Shown: in pieces, positions 17,336 to 27,880 of the stretch
Position numbering within the stretch: position 1 is the first letter of the stretch
How the letters are laid out: every line of letters begins with the position of its first letter
Assembly: GCA_035293765.1 (NCBI GenBank)
Contig: DATGMF010000059.1
Coordinates: 124,001 to 188,000, forward strand
DNA length: 64,000 nucleotides
Origin: DASRHT01 sp035293765
GTDB taxonomy: Bacteria; Chloroflexota; Ktedonobacteria; Ktedonobacterales; Ktedonobacteraceae
Direction: 5' to 3'
The notes under the pieces: generated by a model
Databases searched by the model: none
Seen by the model: only the letters and a program-made list of their open reading frames with translations
Told to the model about the DNA's origin: nothing
Translations under genes and position numbers: made by a program

Positions 17336-18364
17336 TCAGGGAACGGCTAGCTCTGGAGGGAGATGGGTCGCGGCAGCAAAGGCGGCTGTGACAGCTTCTC
17401 CGTCTGGCAAGATGGTGTGAAAGATACGGGCGGACTCCATTCTGGTCTCTTCGTTCCACTGCTCCTCGAAAAAGACGCTGGTGGTAAACGAAATCAGATC
17501 TTGCGCGGCACGCTCCCACAAATAGTAGGTGAGCGCGATCCAATCAATCTCAGTCTCCCCATAGCCCTGGAAAAAGGGCGTTGTCCTGTCCCAGGATGGG
17601 CCATCTGCTCGCAGTTCTCTGGTAAAGATGAAGTCGCGCTCTTTGGGGGCCATTTTCACGTCGTCCCAATCGATCACAAAGACGCGGCCATCCTGCGTGC
17701 GCAACAGGTTGCTGGCGTGCAGGTCGGCGTGACAGATAACGTATGGCCCTGACCGCTGCTGGAGCGCCGCTCCCAGCTTCTCCAGGGAGGCTGCCGCCGT
17801 GTGAATGATGTCGCGGTACAAGACCCAGTCGGAGAGAATGATCCGTTCCGCAGCATTTTTCCCCTCAGCATGCGCATGTTGAGCGTCAAAGGAGCGCAGC
17901 CAGCGAGTATACTCGCTCGGGTCAAAGGTTTCCTGGCGCACGCCCTCAAATCCTTCGACAGGCAGCTCGACCTGATGAATCTGCTTGAGGGCGCATCCTG
18001 CTTCCTGCCATTGTTGGGCCGTCATACCTGTCCAACTGGTATCGCCCTCGATGAAAGGAAATACCAGCGCGGTCCACGCTCCCACCTGCGTCCACAGGCT
18101 GCCGCTTTTCGCAGGGATGGGCGCGACCACAGATGTAATCCCCTGCTCCCTGAGATAGCGCGAGACGAGATAGCCAGGCTCGTAAAGCGAACCAGTTTTG
18201 ATTTTGAGCAAATAACAGTTGCCGTCCTCGCCCACCACACGATAGACCCCCGCGTCATAATCCAGACCCAGGGGCAGAAATTCAAGCCTGGCAGTGGCAA
18301 TGCCGTACTGCTGCTGCAAACAGGTTATAAGGTGGTCTTCGATAACATTCGGTTTTTCACGCAT
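17336..18364 (-). CDS. Aminoglycoside phosphotransferase (APH)-family kinase
   Basis: 342 residues of the APH / choline kinase fold. Clear motifs: an N-lobe nucleotide loop and lysine (CYLLKIKTG), the catalytic loop HADLHASNLL and the metal-binding VIDWDDVKMAPKERDF. The sequence most resembles the spectinomycin phosphotransferase APH(9) branch by its LVFPFIEGDTSW and WDDVKMAPKERD segments, but members of this branch often phosphorylate unknown metabolites. ATG 18364 begins 4 bp after the mutase gene's stop, so both share a transcript. The 3' end lies in repeat-rich DNA. Confidence 0.82.
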   Translation of the reverse strand: MREKPNVIEDHLITCLQQQYGIATARLEFLPLGLDYDAGVYRVVGEDGNCYLLKIKTGSLYEPGYLVSRYLREQGITSVVAPIPAKSGSLWTQVGAWTALVFPFIEGDTSWTGMTAQQWQEAGCALKQIHQVELPVEGFEGVRQETFDPSEYTRWLRSFDAQHAHAEGKNAAERIILSDWVLYRDIIHTAAASLEKLGAALQQRSGPYVICHADLHASNLLRTQDGRVFVIDWDDVKMAPKERDFIFTRELRADGPSWDRTTPFFQGYGETEIDWIALTYYLWERAAQDLISFTTSVFFEEQWNEETRMESARIFHTILPDGEAVTAAFAAATHLPPELAVP

Positions 18365-18368
18365 TTTT

Positions 18369-20093
<1,725 letters not shown>

Positions 20094-20140
20094 GCGGAAA
20101 AAGTCTCCTCATATTAAACTGCCTGGGTCCGCGTTCTGAG

Positions 20141-20222
20141 CAGGGCAACCGCAAGGGATTGCCCCTACACCGCGACTGTAACAGGGCAACCGCAAGGGAC
20201 TGCCCCCACACCGCGACTGCGA
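20141..20222. repeat. 41-bp tandem duplication of a family-2 repeat
   Basis: Two units, 20141-20181 and 20182-20222, each CAGGGCAACCGCAAGGGA.. plus CACCGCGACTG; they differ at a few bases. They lie in the 313-bp space between the mutase start and the GlsB gene, where the mutase promoter should be. Confidence 0.7.
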
Positions 20223-20347
20223 CGTTGAAGCGCGGAATATACTAGTTTGACTGATTACCCATATTGTACCATATCGCGATGAACCGGGAGAGATAGGGCG
20301 CTCCCATCGATGATTTCGCCCTGTTAGGGGTGAAAAGAGCAATAAAT

Positions 20348-20375
20348 AATGGAGGCATCGCGCGATGCCTCCATT
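20348..20375 (-). terminator. Terminator of the GlsB gene
   Basis: AATGGAGGCATCGC (20348-20361) and GCGATGCCTCCATT (20362-20375) are perfectly self-complementary, and on the - strand the stem is followed by ATTTATTGCTCTTTTC. It lies just beyond the stop of the GlsB gene. Confidence 0.65.
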
Positions 20376-20406
20376 GTTGTCTGCTTTCCGTTTTACGAGA
20401 TCAATC

Positions 20407-20709
20407 TTATAGCGGACGACGAGTAGTTGTGCCGCGAGAAACGGCGCGCAGGATCGCAATCAGGATACAGGCGCCGATAAAGGCGATGATGATAGTCCCG
20501 ATCAGGCCGCTCGCGCCGAGGCCGAGCAAGTTGGCGAGGAAACCGCCGATGAATGCACCAACTATACCGACGATGATATCACCAACTATACCGTAGCCAC
20601 CACCGCGCATCACCACGCTCGCCAGAAAGCCAGCGATTAAACCAACAAGCAACCACCAGAGAATAGCGGTTAAAGAAATGTCAGCCAGCACCATATTTGC
20701 AAACGTCAT
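20407..20709 (-). CDS. GlsB/YeaQ/YmgE family stress-response membrane protein
   Basis: 100 residues, almost wholly hydrophobic: three membrane segments (about 10-33, 38-62, 66-90) with the family's glycine-rich pattern GGGYGIVGDIIVGIVGAFIGG. These small inner-membrane proteins are induced by general stress; the biochemical role is not known. The ATG at 20709 has a near-perfect TAAGGAG site. It is alone between the mutase and the membrane-protein pair. Confidence 0.88.
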   Translation of the reverse strand: MTFANMVLADISLTAILWWLLVGLIAGFLASVVMRGGGYGIVGDIIVGIVGAFIGGFLANLLGLGASGLIGTIIIAFIGACILIAILRAVSRGTTTRRPL

Positions 20710-20972
20710 CGTTGTACTCCTTAATCCTACTCAATACGAAAACAACAGGGTGTTTAGATTATTACACTATCTGCTTCACAATCTTGCCGGTAAACCGGCG
20801 CATTTATACAATACCTGAGCCGATTGAATATTGCAAGTCAACAATAAAAACACTAAGTATAGGCTAAACTTGTGCTAATATATCTTTAATGTAATAAGCA
20901 ATGTGTCCCCTTATACGGCGCTGGCTCTTATCTCAGTATAAGGAGACACAATCTTCAAAAAGTGCGACGATG

Positions 20973-21362
20973 TTACTGGCGAACTCGTCCCCGGTTGATG
21001 GGCGCTGGCGCGATTCGCCCGCTCTTAAAGAGGGCCATCAACGTGGTAAACAGGTAGATGCTGACCCCCACGGAGCAAAACATCATCAGGATCACCAGGG
21101 TGGCGAACGGCGACCACCTGCCGGAATAGAGCTGGATACCGGCGACCATGCCATCGATGACCAGGCTCAGCGCCACGATCAGCGCCCACTCGGCGGCGGA
21201 TGAGCGCAGGCGCAAGAAACGCACCACGACTATTCCTGGGCAGACGACGAGAAACCACAGCACCAGCAGCGGACGCACCGTCGCTGCGGGAAACATAAAG
21301 GTCACCAGACCAGCCAGATAAGTCGAGACAATCACCACTATCGGCCACACAAATGTCCGCAT
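20973..21362 (-). CDS. Four-helix membrane protein of unknown function
   Basis: 129 residues with four predicted membrane segments (roughly 5-24, 30-48, 58-78, 84-105) and a basic C-terminal tail. I do not recognise the family. Its start codon overlaps the stop of the large membrane protein upstream by one base (21362), so the two are translated together and may form one complex; the pattern (large polytopic protein plus small four-helix protein) is seen with glycosyltransferase-type membrane enzymes. Confidence 0.75.
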   Translation of the reverse strand: MRTFVWPIVVIVSTYLAGLVTFMFPAATVRPLLVLWFLVVCPGIVVVRFLRLRSSAAEWALIVALSLVIDGMVAGIQLYSGRWSPFATLVILMMFCSVGVSIYLFTTLMALFKSGRIAPAPINRGRVRQ

Positions 21363-23263
21363 CAGCGTCTCCCTCCTGTCGTATCACCCACGAACTGAAG
21401 AACTTCCGCATCCTGGTTGGTATACACCAGCCTGAACTGTCCAGAAGCTTGCAAGGCATTCACAAAGCGGATCAGCGTTCCCGGCGGCTCCTGTGAATTG
21501 GCTTCAAAGGTTGCTTCGTCGCTGCGGGTGAAAAACACGTAGGCGTTTGCACCTTTGCGCCTCATTTTCTCAATAAACTGCGTCAGCGTATCCACATCGA
21601 CTCTGCCCACCGCGTCCGCCAGCGACTGCGTATCCGACAGGGTATAGTGGTCATAGGTATCAAGGCCCTGAAACTCCCAGGCGGCGCCATCCCACGCCTG
21701 TACAAGCATCGAGCCAGGAGTCGCGATGCTGTAGAGATAATGCATGCCTGCAAGTTCCTGATTGGTCTTATAATCCATGCGCTCATTGCCGTAGCGGGTA
21801 AAGAGAAAGCCCGCCAGCAACACCAGGGACATGGCAACCAACCCCAGGCTTGCCCGGTGCGATCTCCCGCGAGGAGATGTGGGATAGAAGAGCGCGGCGG
21901 CGAAAAAGGCCATCAGAGGCAGTGCAAAGAGGTAGATGCGCAAAAACGCCTCGCCGCCATACGACTGCACCACAATCAAAGGGAATGGAGCCAGCGCCAG
22001 CAGCACATAGGTTGCGTCGCGATGGCCTTCGATCAGGCGACGAATGCCGCCAAAGAGCGCCAATCCCCAGATCAGCATCGTCATCACAATGCGTAACTGA
22101 GCAATGAAGGTATGCTCTGGATCGCCAACGACGCGGCTCGTCACACTGTCCCCCAGGTTGTTGCCGATCTGACCGAAGCCATCGAAGATCGTCCCACTAT
22201 GACCGGCGACAAACACCTGCGCCATGAAGTAGATCCATGCCAACGTCATCACCGCCATCACAATCGGCAGCCACCAGAGGGAGCAGCGGCGGAAAACAAC
22301 CAGCGCGGTCACAGAGGCAAGCACCAGGAACGGCGTCAGGGGATGGCTATACACCACAAAGGCAAAGATGATCAGTACGCAGGCGATCAAGGCTATGCGC
22401 TGCTTGCGCGTCGTGGGAGGAGCAAGCGGGTCGGGTGCGGTTAACCAGGCAAAGATGGCGCGGGAAAAGCGGCGGAGCCGTCCATCGTTCACCGGAGCCA
22501 GAGACTGCAAGCGAGCCGCGGGGGAGACCCTGAACCACGTCACCAGGATAGCAATGATCACAAGGTACATGAAAAAGTCGAGCCCTTGAGGCGAAAAGTA
22601 GTCCTGCCCGATCCAGTTGGAGAGATAGAAAAACCAGATTCCAAGCCAGGCGAGGCGCTTATCGCTGGTCGCCGACGTAAAAATCATATACATCGGCGCG
22701 AGGTAGAGCAGGTTGAAAAATACGGGCGCCCAGGCTGCCAGGCTCAGGATATCGTGATAGCCGGTCACCTGTGTGACAAACGCGCTCAGGATAAAGAAGC
22801 CAGGCCAGCTAAAATATGCGTCCAGGTAGGGATTAACCGTGCCGGTGCGCATAATAAACTCGGTATACCCGTTATGACGATAAACGATGCTAAAGCGTGT
22901 GGCCTCTTCTACCAGCGTTGTGACGCCATAGAGCATCAGGATCAGCAGACCGACATGCAACATAATCAACGGCACGCGCCACGCTGGTCGTTGTAACAAG
23001 AGGCAAAAACTGGTGGTAAGAACCACCAGCGCAATAATATTTGCCATCGGCAACACCGAAACCAGCCCCAGATCGTTCATCTGGCGCACATGCACGGCCT
23101 GGAGCGAAAATAGCCATAATATGAAAGCACCGAGCGGCAACAGGACGCTTTGCACATCTCCAGGCTTGATTAACTTGACGACCCTACTGAGAAACGATCC
23201 CTTGACGCGCTCATCCCTCCACCCCGGCACATCCAGCTCTTGCGTTTGCTTTATCTGCCCCAT
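21362..23263 (-). CDS. Large polytopic membrane protein, possible glycosyltransferase
   Basis: 633 residues with about 12 membrane helices in the first 480 residues and a soluble C-terminal domain of about 130 residues. The layout (many helices, extracytoplasmic loop with YNGYTEFIMRT-like aromatic segments, C-terminal globular domain) resembles GT-C-type lipid-linked sugar transferases, but I find no diagnostic DxD or DE motif at the first loop, so this is only a possibility. I start at ATG 23263; AAGGGG lies about 11 bases upstream. A GTG at 23311 would add 16 residues. Confidence 0.7.
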   Translation of the reverse strand: MGQIKQTQELDVPGWRDERVKGSFLSRVVKLIKPGDVQSVLLPLGAFILWLFSLQAVHVRQMNDLGLVSVLPMANIIALVVLTTSFCLLLQRPAWRVPLIMLHVGLLILMLYGVTTLVEEATRFSIVYRHNGYTEFIMRTGTVNPYLDAYFSWPGFFILSAFVTQVTGYHDILSLAAWAPVFFNLLYLAPMYMIFTSATSDKRLAWLGIWFFYLSNWIGQDYFSPQGLDFFMYLVIIAILVTWFRVSPAARLQSLAPVNDGRLRRFSRAIFAWLTAPDPLAPPTTRKQRIALIACVLIIFAFVVYSHPLTPFLVLASVTALVVFRRCSLWWLPIVMAVMTLAWIYFMAQVFVAGHSGTIFDGFGQIGNNLGDSVTSRVVGDPEHTFIAQLRIVMTMLIWGLALFGGIRRLIEGHRDATYVLLALAPFPLIVVQSYGGEAFLRIYLFALPLMAFFAAALFYPTSPRGRSHRASLGLVAMSLVLLAGFLFTRYGNERMDYKTNQELAGMHYLYSIATPGSMLVQAWDGAAWEFQGLDTYDHYTLSDTQSLADAVGRVDVDTLTQFIEKMRRKGANAYVFFTRSDEATFEANSQEPPGTLIRFVNALQASGQFRLVYTNQDAEVLQFVGDTTGGRR

Positions 23264-23502
23264 AAGTACACGTTCCCCTTTTACGTAAAACAGGTAATTT
23301 GCCCTCTCCACAGCTAAAACTATCGGCCATTTGACCCTTTATCTCTTCACGCTAAACCATCACCTCCTTTCTAAGCAGAGCAACCCCTACAGATGGGCAC
23401 GACAATACATTGGACGCGATCAATCTCGTCGCCACCGCAAGCGAATCGGGTCGCTACGACATTGTTGTGGTTTCCGCTATGTCGATGTAGGAGCCTTCCT
23501 TG

Positions 23503-23548
23503 CCGCCAGCCTGAGCGCAGCTAGCTGCCGGGCAGCGTTGGCTGGCGG
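23503..23548. repeat. Variable-stem hairpin, loop type 1 (copy A1)
   Basis: Arms CCGCCAGCC (23503-23511) and GGCTGGCGG (23540-23548) pair perfectly. The loop starts TGAGCGCAGCTAGC, contains an inner GCTGCC/GGCAGC stem and ends GCGTT. Partner of the type-2 hairpin 69 bp further on. Confidence 0.8.
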
Positions 23549-23616
23549 AACTGCAAGACAGGGCTGGCCCCTGCCCCGGGGGGATGACTATTCAGAATGG
23601 AAAAGCTAATTCCTTG

Positions 23617-23680
23617 CAGCCGACCTGAACTGTAGCTCCCCGATTCATCGTGGGAGCGCGTCAGCAGCATTGGTCGGCTG
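23617..23680. repeat. Variable-stem hairpin, loop type 2 (copy A2)
   Basis: Arms CAGCCGACC (23617-23625) and GGTCGGCTG (23672-23680) pair perfectly. The loop starts TGAACTGTA, holds the core GCTCCCCGATTCATCGTGGG, itself an imperfect hairpin, and ends CAGCAGCATT. The region from 23312 to 23741 contains no gene: besides A1 and A2 there is a family-3 remnant at 23409-23460. Confidence 0.8.
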
Positions 23681-23741
23681 AATAATAAAGCTTATCCTTT
23701 CAAAGGAAGCATACAGAAAGCAGATGGAAAATGTCAATGCG

Positions 23742-25232
23742 TTACAGAGTATCGATCACGCGCACACCATAGGGAGCAAGGTGTACGCTCGTATCGTCAA
23801 CGACCACCGTGAGCGCGCTATTCGTCTTGTTCACCAGCATCGTTTTCTGGGGAGAGGCTAATGCTTCAACGCGAGTGGATGACACGTTCGTATTGTAAAT
23901 GACGGTGCCAGGGCCAAAGTAATCTTTGAATGCTTTGTAAGAGTAATACCAGTCCAGCGGACGACCACCGTTCACGCTGGCTGTAGAGGTCCAGAGCGAC
24001 GAGCTATCCCAGGCCAGGACAACCGCGCCACCCGCTTTCAGCAGCTTCATCATGGCGTAGGTCTTCAAGGCATTATTGCTCGCGTTAGCCGGCAGAGCGT
24101 ACGGTTCGGCGTACCATTCAGCCCACCAGATAGGGAGCGTTGCGGCGCCTGGATAGAGGCTATTGTCAAGCGAGCGAATCCAACGCACCATATCCGCGAA
24201 TTTGTTCGCGGCAGTGAAAGCATCGGCCTGCACGATATTATCGTCGTTGGCAATGTCGCCATCAATCGTGATAAATTCCGCGCCAACCTTATATTTCAGC
24301 CAGGAGGTAACGGCATCCAGGCTTCTTTGATCGAAGACGCCATAGGGCCGGACGAACCGCGAGGGGAAGCTCTGGGCTAGCGAGGAACGGGTATCAATCG
24401 TCGCATAGGGACCGCCGACTTTGATGGTTGCCGGATCAATGCCAAGCTCGCTCGCTACCTGCTTGAGCGTGGTATAGACGCGGTTGTACATGTAGGTATA
24501 TCCGTGTTTAGCATTAGGCCCACGAGGATCGCCCGCCGATGCGCTGGCATCCCAATTGTTTGTGATGGGATTGTAGTAGCCTTTGAACTCGTTCCACACC
24601 TGGAAATAGCGAACGTGGTAGGGCGCGACCATATAGCGTTCGGCAACGCGCCGGACCAGCTTGAGCCAGGCGTCCATTTTGTTGTCAAGGATACGGGAAT
24701 CGTAGGCAATGGGCGCGAAATCATCGCTGCTGGTAAGAAGCGTTGTGGTACCATCGGCATTGAGGCGACCCTTCATCCACCAGGGAGCCTCGCAAAGGGT
24801 GATTACGGGCGTGGTGTTTGTGCGCAGGGCAACCTGCATTTTCCTGTCCAGTGACCCCCAGTTGTCCGGCTCGCTCTTCGACGGGTCGGGCCAGGGATCG
24901 TCCGCGCCCCAGGCCATTATATGGACATTTACAAAGGATAATCCCTGTCCGATCAACCCCAAAGCGCGCTGAACCGCTGCATGACTATTGCTATCCCAGG
25001 GATCAAAGAGATTGTTATTTGAATCCGTCAATCCTGGCGCGAAATGGCTGACCCCGAGAGGCTCATTCTTGTCAATAGTCACAGTGACATCGCCAAAATA
25101 GTGCCCTGCCAGATTTTGCGGATACTGCTGGTTTAAGAAAATGATGCATACAGCCGCGCCAATCAATACAAGGGCCAGCGCGGTGTACCCCGGGATAAGA
25201 AGTTTTGTTGCTGCTCTGGTCGTTGATGGCAT
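23742..25232 (-). CDS. Membrane-anchored clan GH-A glycoside hydrolase (GH39-like)
   Basis: 496 residues. An N-terminal hydrophobic helix (about 14-34) anchors or exports the protein; the rest is a (beta/alpha)8-barrel hydrolase of clan GH-A. The proposed acid/base Glu is E215 in YFQVWNEFKGYY (the NE pair after strand 4) and the proposed nucleophile is E372 in IWWAEWYAEP. The overall look is closest to GH39-type xylosidases, but the assignment to a family is tentative. ATG 25232 has AGGAA at a good distance; a GTG at 25250 would add six residues. Probably acts on plant or microbial polysaccharide outside the cell. Confidence 0.72.
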   Translation of the reverse strand: MPSTTRAATKLLIPGYTALALVLIGAAVCIIFLNQQYPQNLAGHYFGDVTVTIDKNEPLGVSHFAPGLTDSNNNLFDPWDSNSHAAVQRALGLIGQGLSFVNVHIMAWGADDPWPDPSKSEPDNWGSLDRKMQVALRTNTTPVITLCEAPWWMKGRLNADGTTTLLTSSDDFAPIAYDSRILDNKMDAWLKLVRRVAERYMVAPYHVRYFQVWNEFKGYYNPITNNWDASASAGDPRGPNAKHGYTYMYNRVYTTLKQVASELGIDPATIKVGGPYATIDTRSSLAQSFPSRFVRPYGVFDQRSLDAVTSWLKYKVGAEFITIDGDIANDDNIVQADAFTAANKFADMVRWIRSLDNSLYPGAATLPIWWAEWYAEPYALPANASNNALKTYAMMKLLKAGGAVVLAWDSSSLWTSTASVNGGRPLDWYYSYKAFKDYFGPGTVIYNTNVSSTRVEALASPQKTMLVNKTNSALTVVVDDTSVHLAPYGVRVIDTL

Positions 25233-25319
25233 GTACGTTCCTGATATCACTAACTCTTCATTTTATCTACTTATAGTGTCCACGCTTCATAGGAACATGT
25301 CAAGGCAACGGATCAGGCA

Positions 25320-25420
25320 AAAAGAGAACAGGGCAGGGGAACAGGGCGGGGGCCAGCCCCGCCCCTACAGCCGTTCATGTGGGATGGTAGGGGCTACCCT
25401 CGCGGTTCCCCGCCCCTACA
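25320..25420. repeat. Family-2 repeat remnants between hydrolase and hemY
   Basis: CAGGGCGGGGGCCAGCCCCG then CCCCTACAG (about 25343-25371) and TAGGGGCTACCCTCGCGGTT (25388-25407). The last one runs into CCCCTACA, which contains the TAG stop of hemY on the - strand. Confidence 0.65.
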
Positions 25421-26822
25421 ACGCCCCCCGACTATTCAAATACGTTTGCACCTGCGTTGCTGCCAGTTCGCCATCGTGGACGCAGGCGGCGAGGCCGGAG
25501 CCGTGATAGGCCGAGCCCGCGAGAATAATGCCGGGCAGCTCTGCCAGCTTCGCCTCGACGCGCTCGATACGGGCCTTATGACCCGACTCGTATTGCGCAA
25601 AGGAACGCGGCCAGCGGGCAACACGCGTTTTGACCGGATATGCCTGCACGCCCATCGCCTCGACCAGCTCGCCATGCAGCCGTTTCACCAGTTCATCGTC
25701 GTCAAGCTTCATGGGTCGGTCATCGCCCAGGCGGCCAGTGGAGCAGCGCAAAATGATCAGGCCGGAACGACGCAGCTCAGGCCATTTGTTGGTAGCCCAG
25801 GAGCAGGCTGTATGCAGATGGTTATCGACGCGCGGCGCAAGAAAGCCACTGCCATCCAGCGGACGCGGAAAGGCCGACGGCTCATAGCCGAGCGTGACCA
25901 CCGCAACGGAGGAATACTGCACCTCCCTCAACTCAGATGCTGCCTCCGGTACGCTGCTTTGTAGCATATTTGCAGCCTCCCACGCTGGCACACCGAGCAC
26001 AATCCCGTCTGCTATCACATCCGGCCCGTTGGCGCATTTGATGCAGTAACGACCATCCTGCCGCCGCATGATAGATGTAGCGGGATTGTTCAACTGCACA
26101 TCAACATCACGCAACTCCTTCTTGATGCGCTCAACCAGCCGCTCCAGACCGCCGGAGAGCGAGAGGAAGATGGCAGCATCGCTCGTATTGGCAGGGGCAC
26201 GCTGCTTTCTCAGACCCGCGATCAGGCTGCGGTGCTGCTGTGTAGCCGCTACCAGGTGAGGGACAACAGCAGCCAGGCTCAGCCGGTCGGCTCGTCCCGC
26301 ATGAATGCCGCCCAGCAACGGCTCAACCAGTCGCTCGACCGCCTCACTGCCGAAACGTGAGCCGACAACCTGAGCCACCGAGGGATCTTCCGGCAGACTG
26401 GTTCGTGGCAACACCAGATCAAGTCCGGCCCGCATCACGCCCCGGGGAGAGAGGATACCGGAACGGGCAATGGGTAATATTCTGGTGGGAATGCCGAAGA
26501 CCAGCCCTTCTGGCAACTCGCGCAGTCGTCCCCTGGTCCAGATCCACGTTTTGCCGGTCGCGGGCGCGATCAACTCACTCTCCAGTCCCAGTTCGCGGCA
26601 GAGCTTTGTCACCCAGGGGACGCGTGCAAGGAAGGCATCCGGTCCACGATCAAGCGGCATATCCGCGAACGGTTCTGTGCTGATTTTACCGCCCAGGCGT
26701 CCATCGGCCTCGATCAGCGTGATATGCTGCGGGCTATTTTCGTTATGTCGCGTGAGATAATAGGCGGCGGACAATCCCGCGATCCCGCCGCCGACGACCG
26801 CGACCCGCAATGGCTCAGGCAT
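25416..26822 (-). CDS. hemY: Protoporphyrinogen/coproporphyrinogen III oxidase
   Basis: 468 residues of the FAD-dependent HemY/CgoX family, which oxidises porphyrinogen to porphyrin before iron insertion. The dinucleotide-binding motif is VAVVGGGIAGLSAAYYL at 7-23, followed by GGKISTEPF and LDRGPDAFLA, both characteristic, and the C-terminal FAD motif GIILAGSAYHGSGLAACVHD. The gene overlaps the end of hemH by 8 bp, a typical heme operon. Which porphyrin is the substrate (and thus the name hemY or cgoX) cannot be told from sequence alone. The TAG stop at 25416-25418 lies within a dispersed repeat. Confidence 0.92.
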   Translation of the reverse strand: MPEPLRVAVVGGGIAGLSAAYYLTRHNENSPQHITLIEADGRLGGKISTEPFADMPLDRGPDAFLARVPWVTKLCRELGLESELIAPATGKTWIWTRGRLRELPEGLVFGIPTRILPIARSGILSPRGVMRAGLDLVLPRTSLPEDPSVAQVVGSRFGSEAVERLVEPLLGGIHAGRADRLSLAAVVPHLVAATQQHRSLIAGLRKQRAPANTSDAAIFLSLSGGLERLVERIKKELRDVDVQLNNPATSIMRRQDGRYCIKCANGPDVIADGIVLGVPAWEAANMLQSSVPEAASELREVQYSSVAVVTLGYEPSAFPRPLDGSGFLAPRVDNHLHTACSWATNKWPELRRSGLIILRCSTGRLGDDRPMKLDDDELVKRLHGELVEAMGVQAYPVKTRVARWPRSFAQYESGHKARIERVEAKLAELPGIILAGSAYHGSGLAACVHDGELAATQVQTYLNSRGAL

Positions 26823-27765
26823 CAGCGTGCCTCAAATGGGAACGAATCACGTCTGCCAGGGTTGCGAAAAACTCTGGATCGTCATGGGGCAGAGCTGTGC
26901 GGGTAAAGGCCAGCCCTAGCTTATCGGCAAGCTGCTTTGCTTCGATATCCAGATCATAGAGGATCTCCAGGTGCTCGGAGACAAAGCCAGCCGGACAAAC
27001 AACCACGCCCTTCACCCCTTGAGCCGCTAATTCGGGCAGCACATCCAGCAGGCTGGGGCCGATCCAGGTCTCCGTCGTACGCCCGGCGCTCTGCCAGGCA
27101 ATCGACCAGCGGGAGAGGCCCGCGCGATCCGCCACCGCCTCGGCAGTTTCGCGCAACTGCTGCGGATAGGGATCGCCTATATCTAGGATACGTGTGGGCA
27201 GGCTATGAGCTGTAAATAAGACCTCGATGCTATCGGCCAGAATGCCGGTCGTGGCAATCAATGCGTCGCGCGTCTCTCGAACCTGCGCGGCCAGAAACTC
27301 GATATAGCCGGGCGCAAGATGCCAATCCTTAATCACCGTGAGCTTCACTCCGGGAGGGCAGGCGGCCTGCGCGCGAGCGGTATACTCGCCCACGCTCATC
27401 GACGAATAATGGGGAGCCAGCACCAGTCCGATGATGCGTTGCGCACCGCTCTTCACCAGTTCGGCGACGCCATCCTCAATAAATGGCGGGGCATGCTTCA
27501 TGCCGAGCGCCACGCGAAACCAGCCCGGCTCCACTCGATCTAGCGCCGCCTGAATGCCATTGGCCTGCGCGCGCGTATGTTCGAGCAGCGGCGAACTGCC
27601 CCCGATAGCCTGGTACCGCTGTTGTAGCTCAGCCAGCAGTTCCGGCGGCGGACGATGCCCGCGCCGCACATGCGTATAATACGCTTCGACCTTATCTGGT
27701 CCGGCTGGCGTGCCGTAAGCCATTACGAGCACGCCAACTGGGGTGGTGTGATGTGATGTTGACAT
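26815..27765 (-). CDS. hemH: Ferrochelatase
   Basis: 316 residues. Inserts Fe2+ into the porphyrin made by the product of the overlapping downstream gene. Family motifs: VLVMAYGTPAGPD at the N-terminus, YQAIGGSSPLLEHT, ALGMKHAPPFIEDGV, LAPHYSSMSVGEY, the catalytic-His-containing LFTAHSLPTRI and the late WQSAGRTTETWIGPSLLDV and VCPAGFVSEHLEILYDLDIE. No [2Fe-2S] cysteine cluster at the C-terminus. First gene of the hemH-hemY operon; ATG 27765 is the only reasonable start (a poor ribosome site). Confidence 0.94.
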   Translation of the reverse strand: MSTSHHTTPVGVLVMAYGTPAGPDKVEAYYTHVRRGHRPPPELLAELQQRYQAIGGSSPLLEHTRAQANGIQAALDRVEPGWFRVALGMKHAPPFIEDGVAELVKSGAQRIIGLVLAPHYSSMSVGEYTARAQAACPPGVKLTVIKDWHLAPGYIEFLAAQVRETRDALIATTGILADSIEVLFTAHSLPTRILDIGDPYPQQLRETAEAVADRAGLSRWSIAWQSAGRTTETWIGPSLLDVLPELAAQGVKGVVVCPAGFVSEHLEILYDLDIEAKQLADKLGLAFTRTALPHDDPEFFATLADVIRSHLRHADA

Positions 27766-27792
27766 GACTACTTGTTCCTATTGCATTTCCAC

Positions 27793-27820
27793 TTGACATC
27801 TTCACATTTGATGCTATACT
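27793..27820 (+). promoter_or_regulatory. Strong orphan promoter pointing antisense into the aldo/keto reductase gene
   Basis: TTGACA (27793-27798) and TATACT (27815-27820) with a 16-bp spacer, between two genes that both run on the - strand. Transcription would proceed into the 3' half of the aldo/keto reductase gene on the opposite strand. No convincing coding frame follows. Confidence 0.45.
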
Positions 27821-27880
27821 TCTTCTCACGGGATGCGGCGCAAGTTGATAGCCATCTCGACCCGCTTGAGGGTACTGAAA

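Noticed and set aside
23331..23609. 92-residue frame upstream of the GH-A hydrolase region
   Set aside because: Consists of family-3 and hairpin A1 sequence.
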